NCBI GenBank assembly: GCA_015178975.1 | Contig: WHVD01000024.1 | Location: forward strand, 434,001-498,000 | Length of the DNA: 64,000 nt | DNA from: Hysterangium stoloniferum | Taxonomy: Eukaryota; Basidiomycota; Agaricomycetes; Hysterangiales; Hysterangiaceae | Direction: 5' to 3' | Shown here: one piece after another, positions 1 to 10,532 of the stretch | Layout of the letters: each line of letters starts with the position of its first letter | Position numbering within the stretch: the first letter of the stretch is position 1 | The notes under the pieces: model-generated | Databases searched by the model: none | Seen by the model: only the letters and a program-made list of their open reading frames with translations | Told to the model about the DNA's origin: nothing | Position numbers and translations under genes: made by a program

Positions 1-326
1 TATTTCAGATATCTGACTTGTTCGACCGTAATATATATTAGCAACTGGATGGGTAAGCACATAGTATGGATATCAGGAACCAATTCGGTTTACTAATATA
101 TATTATTTTGCAATACTCTCTAAAAAGGTGGGAAATGGACCCCCACCTTGGGGGAGAATACAAGGTGAGGAAAACTTGAATAGGGTCAGACCTAATCATT
201 TAACCATTTATAATACATATACACGATGGACAGGCGGGGTGCTGGTTCAAACACTGACTCGAGAACGGGTTATCCTGGTGCCTGCTACTCGCAATAATCC
301 CTCTGCCTTGCGATCACTGAAATTGC

Positions 327-420
327 TTCGGATGGGAGGGATCCGCTTCGGATGGGGGGGATCCGCTTCGGATGTGAGGGATCCGCTTCGGATGTGAGGG
401 ATCCGCTTCGGATGTGAGGG
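327..420. repeat. 20-bp tandem repeat inside copy A
   Basis: About five units of a 20-bp motif, GATGTGAGGGATCCGCTTCG with small variants, stand head to tail. The equivalent place in copies B-D has a single GCTTCGGATGCG stretch, so the array is a local expansion specific to copy A, directly beside the inverted duplication. Confidence 0.85.
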
Positions 421-596
421 ATCGTCCTTCTTCACTTCTCCTGGTATTATAGCTGGTCTTTATGTCACGTATCGCGTCCAGATCAGGGCGGTACCGAGGC
501 GTGATGTACCGCCCTGATCCGGACGCGATACGTGACATAAAGATCAGCTATAATACCAGGAGAAGTGAAGAAGGACGATCCCTCGCATCCGAAGCG
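404..596. repeat. Large near-perfect palindrome (91-bp arms, 11-bp loop)
   Basis: The arm at about 404-494 is the reverse complement of 506-596 with very few mismatches. The loop is CGAGGCGTGAT at 495-505. Weaker inverted similarity extends outward to about 196 and 765, because the whole repeat unit is duplicated head to head here. Such a structure can extrude as a cruciform or arise from a fold-back repair event. Confidence 0.9.
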
Positions 597-983
597 ATTC
601 AGTGATCGCAAGGCAGGGAATGGCCAGCGAAATCATGTCCTCATTCCGGGAGGAGGGATTATTGCGAGTAGCAGGCCCCAGTATAACCCGTTCTCAAGTC
701 AGTGTTTGAACCAGCATCCCACCCGTCCATCGTGTATATGTCTTATAAATGATTATGTGTCTCGTGACGATCGCGCAGAGCTTGGCAGACGCCAAGTGAA
801 CCTGAGTGCGCAAAGGAAGCACTCTTGAAATAATCCTGCTCTCGTCTTTTACGGTAAAAGGAATCTTTCGAATGCGTTGTTGGTTCAAGAAAAACTTCTC
901 GCTTGCTGCATTATATAAGCAGGGCAACTACCGCGCTGGTCCAAGAACGATCCGTAAACGTATGAAGTCCAGTGCATTTCGTC

Positions 984-2716
984 AGCAGCCCTCAATGGGA
1001 CCTCGATTGAAACCCCCGCATCTTACTATCCTACTAATGAGCGGCCTTGAAGTCAGCGCCGCATACCAGTTGCTAGCCAAGTCGTGTTTGAGGGGGTTTC
1101 GCTGCTAGGTGAGTGTGGATCATGCCATGTAACTCTACGCTTTCCACAAACAAGGGAATATCAGGTTTTGAGGAGGCAGTGGTTAGACAGGTAGATGATC
1201 TACAAATATTGTTAGGCTCTGGATGGGATCATCGCGGCGTTGGTGCAAGTATTACCCCCTCACCCCGTGAATTCAGCCCCTTAATTTGTCAGTTTCAAAT
1301 ACAGCGCGCCGATGGCACAGATGACAACGCATCCGGCTCGTCCGACAACGAGTTCGGACCCCGTGTGTTTGATTTTTTTTTCCAATCCACGTCAGGTTAG
1401 CAATTTACCCAGGACTAGTGTTCTGGAAGAAAGACGCTTCAATTACCCACCTGGGATACGTTCTGGCTTTCAGAAACCCCCTTTGACGTAGGTAGCAAGG
1501 CTCCAAAAGCTGGAAATCCTCGTATATGTGAACCAAATCTGTTTTTCGCAATCTATGTATTTATCAGATTGGGCATAAATACAACAGCAAGATTCCAGGC
1601 TCAGACCGGCATACTTACAGTTATGGTCACCCACTGGGATGATCAAAGTGATGAAGCTCGAGAAATTGGTGCAAGTCTTATCTTGCACAGGGCCAAGTAC
1701 GAAACTGCCGCCACACAACGCGTAAGCTATAATCAAGGCGTGGAACCCACGCATATCAAACAAAACTTGATTTCAATTTCAGCCCGTTTTACTATTCGGA
1801 GACTTCAATTCAGTCGCGGTTAATCTGAACACATCTAATTGCAATTCATGCACTAATGGGGCATATATGATCATGCAAGTACTCCACCCCTCGAAAGGCC
1901 ATGTCGCGCTTTAATGACTTTCCTACCCAGAACTGGGGCAGCGCCACCTACAGCCATCAACGCAACTTTCCAGGAAAAATTCCCCATACTCGCACAGTCA
2001 CCCCCGTTCCAGATGGTCGATTTACGGACGGTCTCTCCCAAGGGACACATTTCCGGGAACTTCGTGACATACACCGGGTTTGAACCACTCAGCAATACAG
2101 AGGACATGAAAAGAATTGATTTCATCATGGGAGGATCAAATGGTGGATGGTCGGCCCGTGTTCCTTTTATACCTTGGTCAGGTTTTTTTTTAAAACGTAA
2201 CTCCAGGACGGCGAATTCGTACAAAGTCGGCACGAACATTTATGATGACGGGCTTTATGTAAGGCTGTCGGTATCAGCCTCACTCGGTCAACACGGACAG
2301 GACTAAGTTTTCTTTATTTTTACATCTCAGTAGGATACAAGGTGAATGCGAGGTTCCCTAGGGAAGAGTGGGGAAAGGATTAATGGTCAAGGAGAAGATA
2401 TTCTATCACTATAAGATATGGGGTTTTTATATAGAGTCAAGGTGAATGGGGTGGAAGAACAAGGAACCGCATGATCAGGCACAGGGGTGCTACTTAACAA
2501 TAAAGTGGCGGATCAATGAGTGGCTGATGGGAGAGGTTGGTGATGATGACCGCATGATAAGGCACAAGGGTGCTACCAAATGGCGGAACAATGAGTGGTT
2601 GATGGGAGAGGTGGGTGATGACGTATGTGGTAAGGTGGCCAGGCTTACACTTTATTTGTCCGATCATCGTCCTGTATTCAGCGACATCACACTCGAATCG
2701 GGGAAATTCCCACTGT
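984..2716 (+). pseudogene. EEP-family secreted nuclease/phosphatase pseudogene, copy A
   Basis: This is a broken copy of an endonuclease/exonuclease/phosphatase (EEP) superfamily gene. The parts that can be read in shifting frames are the segment with LNGTSIETPA equivalents near 990, a WDHRGVG segment near 1225, FWLSETPFDVGS near 1465, VTHWDDQSDEAREIG near 1625-1670, LFGDFNS near 1797, MKRIDFIMGGSNGGW near 2107 and LSDHRPVFSDITLES near 2658-2710. GDFN, DHRP and the WN..W start seen in other copies are the family's metal and phosphate-binding motifs. The 5' exon is displaced by about 200 bp of foreign sequence (785-984), and a solo LTR (2258-2649) splits the last exon. Multiple frameshifts and stops make it non-functional. 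Confidence 0.8.
2258..2649 (-). mobile_element. Solo LTR, family 1, inserted in EEP copy A
   Basis: Read on the minus strand it starts TGTAAGCCTGG and ends AGCCTTACA, the TG...CA ends of an LTR. It carries a TATA-like ATATAAAAACCC and an AATAAA-type signal near its 3' end. It is flanked by a 5-bp target duplication CTTTA (2253-2257 and 2650-2654). Paralogous EEP copy D at about 18208 has the empty site (GGGCTTTATTTGTC), which confirms the insertion. An internal duplication of about 70 bp makes it longer than the relative at 4362-4678. Confidence 0.9.
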
Positions 2717-3185
2717 GACCAGGCCATTTATACTCGAAAAAAGGCCAGATTATATCTTGCAAGACTTTATATTAGTTTGAACGGTAATACCACATCGAAG
2801 GGCGCTAGTGCGTCACGATTAGATTAGAGGTAGTCTAGTAATTCTCGCAGTCTCTTAGTACTGTAATATTTTCCTGCTCATCTTCACGGATCGGAGTATA
2901 ACCTTCCACCCGTGTCAACAGCTTGTAGGACAGCAGTTATTGGTATATAGCGTGACGACACGGTGTGATTCGTTGTGACGTGAGCATACGACAGTATCTG
3001 TTGGAGTATTGCGAGCGCTAGAAGCTACTGGAAGCTTAGTCAGCTAGTTCATGGGATATATGAGTCTCGTCGCTGGAGTTAATTTTCCTTATGCGTTTGA
3101 CAGAGCTCAGACAAACGCGAATCTCACTCATTGTTAATACTCGAGGTCCGCACCGAAAACTCAACAGCCTCGTCCTGCCATGAAA
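2655..3185. repeat. 3' flank of EEP copy A shared with copy D
   Basis: The end of the EEP gene and about 460 bp of downstream sequence match 18200-18725 closely (for example ACGACACGGTGTGATTCG near 2955 and 18515). The duplicated block therefore includes the gene's 3' flank as well as the gene. No separate gene is visible here. Confidence 0.8.
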
Positions 3186-3747
3186 TATAACAAATATACT
3201 CAGTTGACACGTAAGGGTGATTCGACTATATTTGTTACCTATAACAAATATACTATGACATGCTTTTGTTAATCTATTGTGACTATAATCAAGAAGATGA
3301 TAACATACCTCAGTCGACATGTAAGGGTGATTCGACTGAGGTATGGGTGTGTAACTTTTGTAGTTAAATACTCTTCGGTATGGCTGAGATGGTAATACGT
3401 GTTCTAAGGTACGGTATGGCTGGGTACTATCATATAAGCTTGATACAGGATGGGACAGTGATGTTTAGTGCATTGTGTATGTTGGAATTATGAGTGTGAC
3501 ATAAGCTCATCTCTTTGTTTCATTATTTCATTGTTTTTATTTTCTTTGTTCTATTCCTCTTTTGTTCTCTATTTTAGTATTCCTTTTGTTTAGCAGACTA
3601 TATAAGTAGCCTAGAGTCCATGTATCTAGCCATTCGTTTGCCTTACGCCCAAATAGACAAACGGAACCTTATTGCTCTCTGTTCTCAGGAGCTTAATTCT
3701 AACAGTGTAAGTTTAGACTTAAGCTTGGGCGCACAAGTCTATTTCAA
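3186..3747. mobile_element. 562-bp insertion with 7-bp target duplication (solo LTR or non-autonomous element)
   Basis: The sequence CATGAAA occurs on both sides (3179-3185 and 3748-3754), while the paralogous locus near 18720 has it once, followed at once by GGAAGAATCGAGA. The insert therefore spans about 3186-3747. It contains a TATA-like CTATATAAG near 3600, a pyrimidine-rich tract at 3510-3600, and a 10-bp stem hairpin CCTCAGTCGA...TCGACTGAGG at 3309-3342. I see no clear terminal inverted repeats and no coding capacity, so its class is uncertain. Confidence 0.6.
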
Positions 3748-3754
3748 CATGAAA

Positions 3755-4185
3755 GGAAGAATTGAGATACCTGTTACACACATCAGGAAAATGGGAAGAT
3801 CAGTGAGTATGCTCTATATTGTCTTCCAGCATCGACTATTACGGACTAGACAGTGAAGAGCTGAGTGGTTGGGTAGAGGAAGAGCGTTAGCTCTCCGCGT
3901 GTGCGTGGGAAGACTTGCCGCTCGGGAGGGTGGGTAATCATAATGCATTAACAGCTCTTGTTACTGTATAATCCGCTAACTACGGTAAATATATCACATC
4001 GAAATATTGATACTGGATTACTGCCACTGTCTAAAGAAAGGGCTAGGGTGGGTGGGTAAATTAACTGTGTAGATATGTAGAGATAAGGATCAGAAGTCAG
4101 TGATGAGAAAAACAGAAAGGACTGAGGATCGACAGCAATGTCGTACGAGAACATAAGGCATGCGAATCCTACATATGCTCAGCTG
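3755..4185. other. Intergenic, no gene recognised
   Basis: The first 60 bases continue the block shared with copy D. The rest is unique in this window and holds no family I recognise. Confidence 0.5.
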
Positions 4186-4189
4186 GATG

Positions 4190-4358
4190 TTGAGTGCCGA
4201 ACTACTCCCGGCACACCAGGGATCGTGCGGCACTCGACACTAAGAGCCATCTAGGAGAACTAGCTAGCTCGGCTAGACACAGTACTTTCGCGAGATCCCT
4301 ATTTACTAGTCTAGGGAGTCTACATAATGGGTGTAGACATTCCCAAATCCCTGATGTA
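4190..4358 (+). repeat. LTR-like repeat family 2, copy 1
   Basis: It starts with an inverted repeat (GAGTGCCG...CGGCACTC, 4190-4242) and ends CATTCCCAAATCCCTGATG. Relatives are at 15293-15418 (+), 21258-21410 (-) and 28850-28985 (-). The copy at 15293 has a TATA-like GGTATAAAAG. Size, dispersion and TATA suggest a solo LTR, but the exact ends and target duplications are not resolved. Confidence 0.6.
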
Positions 4359-4361
4359 TTC

Positions 4362-4678
4362 TGTAAGCCTGGCCACCTTACCACATACATCATCACCAAC
4401 CTCTCCCATCAACCACTCATTGTTCCACCACTTGATTGTTAAGTAGCACCCTTGTGCCTGATCATGTGGTTCTTTGTTCTCCTGCCACATTCACCTTGAC
4501 TATATAAAAACCCATATCCTATAGTGATAGAATCAATCTTCTCTTTAACCATTAATCCTTTTCCCACTCTTCCCTACAGAACCTCACATTCACCTTGTAT
4601 CCTACTGATATTTTAAGAATAAAGAAAACTTAGTCCTGTCTGTGTTGACCCAGTGAGGCTGATACTGACAGCCTTACA
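4362..4678 (+). mobile_element. Solo LTR, family 1, at edge of repeat copy B
   Basis: It begins TGTAAGCCTGG and ends CAGCCTTACA, with CTATATAAAAACCC near 4500 and AATAAAG near 4618. The 5-bp target duplication is TATTC (4357-4361 and 4679-4683). The matching place in copy D (about 15415-15425) reads straight through, giving an empty site. This is the same family as 2258-2649, in opposite orientation. Confidence 0.92.
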
Positions 4679-4683
4679 TATTC

Positions 4684-6165
4684 TCTGTGCACATTCATTG
4701 ACATAATCATATTTTAGATCTGACCTGTTTGTATTATCACTCTGGATGGGCATGTACATAGCATGAATACCAGGAACCAATTTGGTTTACTAATATATAT
4801 TACTTTGCAATGCTCTCTACAAAGGAGGGAGGTGGACCCCCACCCTTGGGGGAGAATACAAGGTGAAGAGAACTCGAATAGGGCCAGACACATAGTCATT
4901 TATAAGACATATACACAATGGACAGGTGGGATGCTGGTTCAATCACTGACTTGAGAACCGGTTATACTGGGGCCTGTTACTCGCAATAATCCCTCCTCCC
5001 GGAATGAGGACATGATTTCGCTGGCCATTCCCTGCTTTGCGATCACTAAATCGCTTCGGATGCGGGGGACCGCCCCCCTTCACTTCTCCTGGCATTATAA
5101 CTGGTCTTTATGTCCCGTCTCGCGCCCGGATCAGAGTGGAATATGCCTCTGTACCGCCCTGCAGCATATCTATTACCCCTTCTCTCCGCCACGGTGAAAC
5201 AATCCTCGACCATCTTCATCACCATTCCGGAAAACCAATAGCAAGAGCTGTTGAGAAGAGTGTATGACTTCTGGTATGTTGATATGCTGGGAGGATAAGA
5301 CAAAAGTCGACAGCGGGGCATGTATGAGAAGGATCGAAGACGAGGCGATATATTTGAGAAGCGGATCTGGTTCGAACGAATTCAGCGAAGGTAGGTCGAT
5401 CGAGGCTGGTAATGGTGTCTCTCGCTGTGACGAAGTTTTTCGAGGAAGCGGTCCGGACCGTATCGAAGGAAGATGCCCTCTCTGGCGTGCGCTCCACGAT
5501 GAGGAAAGCTCTGAACTGTTGTGGACTGTAATCCTGGCCGCCTTACCACACATACAGAGCCGCATCCTGACCCCTGGTCACTGACCGCACTCCTATGGGT
5601 CCCCTGATCGAGCCCAACCCGAGATCAGACTCAATAAAGCCCTTTTTCTTTTCTCTTTCCTTCCCCTTCCCTACCACGATCTAGACTCTCGGTCCTGCTT
5701 GTCCGGAATTCCCCTTGTCGCGAATACTTGAGGGTTCTCTATTTTATATATATTAGTTAGACGTCACATCTGTTTTGTAGTAGGAAATCACTCACAACAC
5801 GATACTTTTGTCCTGTCTGTTACCGACCGAGTGAGGCTGATACCACAGCCTTACATGGACCTACGATTTCAGTAGCAACAAATTCGTGCAGTTCCTTCGA
5901 TTGTTTTGCTTATAAATGGTGACGGAGGCGACGAAATGTTCATCTCAGTGGTGGCACATATACGGGCTGAATAGATTGCAGAATGTCTGAAGGAGTGAAA
6001 AACCTGTAAAAATATGGTAAAAGAACTCGGTTTGGATTGTAAATCACCTGAATGGGGGACACGTTATTTGGGTTTTGAGTTGGTGAGAAAGGTGAGTTGT
6101 GAGGGAGGTATGCCATGATAGCTGGAGATGCACCAAAACGCTGCCATCCTAAATTTTATGCCTCA
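4684..6165. repeat. Segmental repeat unit, copy B
   Basis: It matches copies C and D from the CTCTGTGCACATTCATTGAC start to the GCTGGAGATGCACCAAAACG end. A solo LTR at 5527-5855 interrupts it. A forward frame at 5037-5267 and the opposite-strand frame over it stay open in copies B, C and D, but neither resembles a known domain, so I do not call a gene. Confidence 0.88.
5527..5855 (+). mobile_element. Solo LTR, family 1 variant, inside repeat copy B
   Basis: The ends are TGTAATCCTGGCC and CAGCCTTACA. It has AATAAAG near 5633. The target duplication is TGGAC (5522-5526 and 5856-5860). Copies C (about 9843) and D (about 16262) show the uninterrupted GTTGTGGACCTACGA. The interior is diverged from the other two family 1 LTRs while the ends are conserved. 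Confidence 0.93.
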
Positions 6166-6175
6166 ATCTATTTCA

Positions 6176-6402
6176 TGTGACTTAATGAGTGTCACGCCTG
6201 TCACAATTGGTGTGTAGGATGTAGCCCCGGTCTCGCTAACCGCCAAGGTACCGGGTTGGATCGTCAATGCATTAATATAAATGTTTCTTCTACTTACAGA
6301 AATGCTAGTTTCTAGCTTTCAACCCATTGAGACGCTCTCGTCTACAATCCGACTCCAAATCATTGTAGGATGCGCTCAGTCGCAATCTCGATAATAATGC
6401 TG
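6176..6402 (+). pseudogene. EEP gene 5' end fragment, copy B
   Basis: The leader (CCGCCAAGGTACCGGG, then ATATAAATG) and the start of the signal-peptide exon (ATGCGCTCAGTCGCAATCTC at 6370) match copy D at 16670-16820. Similarity ends at AATAATGCTGG, where unrelated sequence begins. Only about ten codons remain. Confidence 0.75.
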
Positions 6403-6628
6403 GGTCCGAGTCTGACTGTTTCTACGCTTGACATTAGAGAACGACGGCGACAGCAGGGCAGGTGTAGCGGTGGACAGCTTCAAAAAAAAATTTGACAACC
6501 GCAGGGCAAAGATTTATACCATTGAGAGGGCAGTCGGTCTTCAAAACGAGACCGCGGATTAACTTGGTTCCAGGCGTGACACCGAAGGACGGAGTTCCCA
6601 CGTGGCCCTTATGAGCGGAGTTGGATCA
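6403..6628. repeat. Sequence fused to truncated EEP start, copy 1 of 2
   Basis: From GTCCGAGTCTGACTG to CACGTGGCCCTTATGA this stretch matches 11583-11765. Both copies join the truncated EEP start at the same base. No protein family is recognised. Confidence 0.75.
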
Positions 6629-6629
6629 T

Positions 6630-7087
6630 CACCTGTGTATCTTCTATTTGCAACCTAATCAGCTTGCCCCATAGCCCAGTTAGAATACATATTTTGCCGC
6701 ATCCTGCACTTCCCGGCAGCTAGATGAGTCAGCAATGCTCACATGTGACTCAGCTGTACATAGCTGACATAATGCGTCTCCGCACTTTGCCTGTTCCCCA
6801 CCTGCCGCCCTTTCATTCCTGGGCTTTGCTTTCCTATCATTTCATGGGCAAGGGGCGCAAATTGAGCCCTCTTCAAAGGTCTCTGTATTTAGTGTTGGTG
6901 CAAATAGACATCTTGTAACTTCTAGGATTACTACTGCGCACATACGTCAGAATGCCGCTAATTTTATTCAAGAACGTCAGGAAAAGTTGAAATGTGAGTA
7001 AATTACACTTTATTACATATAATAACATAATGACTTTATGATACTAACCTCAAATTGTTTAGAGAAATTTTGGGGATTTTGAACGCG
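6630..7087 (+). repeat. About 450-bp dispersed repeat, copy 1 (inverted partner at 10533-10943)
   Basis: It runs from CACCTGTGTATCTTC to GGGGATTTTGAACG and pairs in reverse orientation with 10533-10943, with many substitutions and small indels. It lies directly beside the fused EEP fragment. No coding potential is recognised. Confidence 0.75.
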
Positions 7088-7449
7088 GAAGATTTGTGTG
7101 CTAGTCTACTACACCTCGGCAGTTTTCCTGTCGATGTCGAAATTTGATGCCCATGCCCTTTGACTGTTGCCCCCGAATTGTCACACCGTCGCCCACGTTT
7201 TGGACCATCTCTATCACCATTTCCATGCCGATTCACTCGCTGTTGTCGCCGCTGCATTTTTCCCGTTGCTGCTACATTTTGCACTGCCGCCACATCTTTC
7301 CACCAACGCCGCCGTGTTTCACCGCTATCGCCCGTTCCTCCAACATTTCCATCGCGTTTTTTTTCACTATCACTGCGTTTTCCACTCATCTTCGCATTTT
7401 TCACTCGCCGTCATATTCTGGTTGCCATGCTGTTACTTGTCACACTAAG

Positions 7450-8838
7450 TTCGATTCCCTGCAGCTGCCAACAGTTATTTTAAGGATCTCTCTACAATCC
7501 GGTGCGGTGGTCAATCTGATGCCCAGTAGTAAACATGCATGGAATGTACTTGGTACGGACGGTAGGAACGGCATTTTAAATGTCCGAAGCTCTATTAAAT
7601 CGCCTCCGGAGCTTGCTGTTGCATACGTGCCAGAGTCCTGGAGAGTTATCGATAAACCCGAGCTCACAGATTCTAGTAAGTTTTTGAGTATTCCAGTAGA
7701 CCACGTTGACATCTTGTTTTTTTTCTTTTTCTTTTTTCCACCTCGGGAGAAGCTGAATGGAATTGAATCAACCTTGTTGGATATACCAGACCATTTCCCA
7801 ACTCAAGTAATTACTGTTCAAGTTGCAGGGAAGGGGAGGCTACCCACTATATCTATACCCCATGGTGGGCCTCACGGAACGTTTATTCCGGAATTTAATC
7901 CTTCTGCATTGGCCATGGCGTTGGAAGGCTGTACGCTTCTATTTTATTTTCATATTTGAAGCTTTTCCCTCATCGAATCCGTATTTCCTAGACCTCATTA
8001 ACATTATCAACTACACGGGCTCACTCGGCTTCGGCTTCGGTCAGAAATACGTCGACGCATTGATCGGCCGAGCTGGTGAACTCGACGTTAATGACTGTTA
8101 TGGCTCAATCCAACACTTGATCGAACTTGGACTTTCCCAGGAAGGTTCGGGAAAACAATTCGTGCAAGGGGGAAGCCACGGCGGCTTTCTCAGTGCCCAC
8201 CGTACGTGTCAGCCTATATTTGCGCGACTATCCTGTTCACTGACAAGGTGACACAGTCATAGGACGACGCCCTGATTTTTTCAGCGACATACCCGACTGG
8301 GCATTGGAACGGACCAATAAATTAGACCGCGGTCTTTGTAATGGGAGTGTTTTCCCCATTTAAGTTCCGCTACAGTGGAACCTTTTCCTGTCGCCTTTGT
8401 CTCTTGCCACCATCGTCTGAGTGGCCGGCCCTCAAGGTATTGCTCAGCCTTGAGTAGTTTTCTTTTTCCCACCATTCTCCCCTTTCCTGCTTCTTTATTG
8501 CCCTAAAATTCGTCGTTTAGATTGAATTTTCATGTATTTACTACTAGTTTGGCATGCTGTTGGGGCTCGCTCATGTCCCCATCAGCATGCTTTGTGCAAT
8601 GGAGACTGCGGCCCCCGGATTCGCTTCCACTGGGGGCCCGCTCACCAAATACGGACAGAGACAAAGATTGGAGTTCGGCCCGACGTCGACGGAAATTTTT
8701 GATGCGCGCTGCAGAACGCTTCGCCTATTGTGCATTCTACCCAGGCACCTACCTGTTTTTCTGCTGGTTGGGGACAGCGATAGACGAGTGCCAAACTCGC
8801 AAGCGAGAAATTATTTCCATGCGCACATTGCGGCGTAA
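7450..8838 (+). pseudogene. Acylaminoacyl-peptidase (S9C prolyl oligopeptidase family) pseudogene
   Basis: These are pieces of the C-terminal alpha/beta-hydrolase half of an acylaminoacyl-peptidase, which removes N-acylated amino acids from peptides. Readable segments are PPELAVAYVPESWRVID (about 7600), LPTISIPHGGPHGTFIPEF (about 7840), and, after a clean 61-bp intron at 7931-7991, INYTGSLGFGFGQKYVDAL and the nucleophile motif GGSHGGFLSAH (about 8175). Further on come SDIPDWALERT (about 8283) and LPVFLLVGDSDRRVP (about 8750), which carries the likely catalytic Asp. The N-terminal propeller is missing, blocks between 8330 and 8560 are lost, and frames change between segments. Upstream sequence in the same frame (7144-7440) is low-complexity and unlike the family. 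The assignment to the family is firm; the pseudogene call rests on the missing parts. Confidence 0.8.
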
Positions 8839-8981
8839 CACGTTTACGCTTAAGCTAACTAAATTGCGGGAGTGACTAGTATAAATGTTTGTTATCTCTG
8901 ATCGTCATTTATGCCTCACCAGTGCTTGCCCGGAGATGCTACTAGTAGTAACCAGACCGAGTTGCCATTATTTGACTATAC

Positions 8982-10160
8982 TCTCTGCACATTCATTGAC
9001 GTACTTATATTTTAGATCTGACCTGTTCGACCGTAATATATATTAGCAACTGGATGGATACGCACATAGTATGGATATCAGGAACCAATTCGGTTTACTA
9101 ATATATATTACTTTGTAATACTCTCTAAAAAGGTGGGAGGTGGACTCCCACCTTGGGGAGAATACAAGGTGAAGAGAACTCGAATAGGGCCAGAGACATG
9201 ATTATTTATAAGACATATACACGATGGACGGGTGGGATGCTGGTTCAAACACTGACTTGAGAACGGGTTATACTGAGACCTGCTACTCGCAATAACCCCT
9301 CCTCCCGGAATGAGGACATGATTTCGCTGGCCATTCCCTGCTTTGCGATCACTAAATCGCTTCGGATGCGGGGGACCGCCCCCCTTCGCTTCTCCTGGCA
9401 TAATAACTGGTCTTTATGTCAGGTATCGCGCCCGGATCAGAGTGGAATATCTTGACGCCTCTGTACCGCCCTGCAGCATATATATTACCCCTTCTCTGCG
9501 CCACGGTGAAACACTCCTCGACCATCTTCATCACCATTCCGGAAAACCAATAGCAAGAGCTGTTGAGAAGAGTGTATGACTCCTGGTATGCTGATATGCT
9601 GGCGACGATAAGACAAAAGTCGACAGCGGGGAATGTATTAAGTCCTGGAGAAGGATCGAAGACGAAGCGATATAATAGAGAGGCGGATCTGGTTCGAACG
9701 AATTTAGCGAAGGTAGGTCGATCGAGGCTGATAATGGTGTCTTTCGCTGCGACGAAGTTTTGCGAGGAAGCGGTCCGGACCGTATCGAAGGAAGATGCCC
9801 TTCCCGGCGTGCGCTCCACGATGAGGAAAACTCTGAACTGTTGTGGACCTACGACTTCAGTGGCAACAAATTCGTGCAGTCCCTTCGACTTGTTTTGTTT
9901 ATAAATGGTGACGGAGGCGACGAAATGTTCATCTCGGCAGTGACACACACATGAGCTGAGCAGATTGCAGAATGTCTGAAGCAGTGAAAAACTGGTAAAA
10001 ATATGGTAAAAGAACTCGGGTTGGATTGTAAATCACCTGAATGGCCGACGGGTTATCTGGGTTTCGAGTTGGTGAGAAAGGTGAGTTGTGAGGGTGGTAT
10101 TCCATGATGGCTGGAGATGCACCAAAGCGCTGCCATCCTAAATTTTATACCTCATGTGCA
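8982..10160. repeat. Segmental repeat unit, copy C
   Basis: This is the longest uninterrupted copy, from CTCTCTGCACATTCATTGAC to CTGCCATCCTAAATTTTATACC. It lacks the LTR present in B, so it shows the empty site. A minus-strand frame is open for 198 codons (9352-9948), but the same strand is broken in B and D and no domain is recognised. Confidence 0.88.
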
Positions 10161-10532
10161 ACGAATTTCGTGTGCCTCTCACATTTCCTAAAAGGAACTT
10201 TTCCTAAAGAAGTAATGTGAGAAAACGACTCTGTTACCGCCCTTTGTATTACGTAAGGTGCGCACAAGATTTGTGGGGAAATATTGCATGAAATTTGCAA
10301 ACCTCATAGCTCTCTCAATAATCGACCAATTGCCTTGTAACTTCATATACATATTTTACTATATATATAGTATAACCTGATGTTATAACTCCACAATTTG
10401 ACCTACAGCATGTTTCTCAAAATCACAGTCCATTTCCTACTCAAATTGGCTCTGTTGCATTTTCAGACATGTTGAGTTTCAAACTACATATATAAGGTGA
10501 CTATATAGTAAATATGTATAAAATCTTCCACA
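10161..10532. other. Intergenic, AT-rich, no gene recognised
   Basis: It contains TATATATAG-type stretches (10350-10375, 10490-10515) and no recognisable coding sequence. Confidence 0.5.

Larger units (their letters stand above)
1..765. repeat. Segmental repeat unit, copy A (rearranged, contains inverted duplication)
   Basis: This is the first of four copies of a roughly 1.2 kb repeat (others at 4684-6165, 8982-10160 and 15418-16570). Positions 1-320 match the other copies in forward orientation, for example the stretch with GGACAGGCGGGGTGCTGG and AACGGGTTATCC. From about 506 to 765 the same material runs in reverse orientation, so the copy folds back on itself around position 500. No convincing protein can be assigned to the repeat: short frames on both strands are open in several copies, but none matches a family I recognise. 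Confidence 0.85.

Noticed and set aside
5037..5267. Plus-strand frame kept in repeat copies B, C and D
   Set aside because: It is short, has no family, and overlaps another open frame on the opposite strand; conservation is explained by the recent common origin of the copies.
7144..7440. N-terminal extension of the peptidase frame
   Set aside because: Low-complexity, rich in His, Phe and Thr, and unlike any acylaminoacyl-peptidase; the family match starts after about 7450.
9352..9948. 198-codon minus-strand frame in repeat copy C
   Set aside because: The same strand is interrupted by stops and indels in copies B and D, and no domain is recognised; it looks like chance openness in a repeat.
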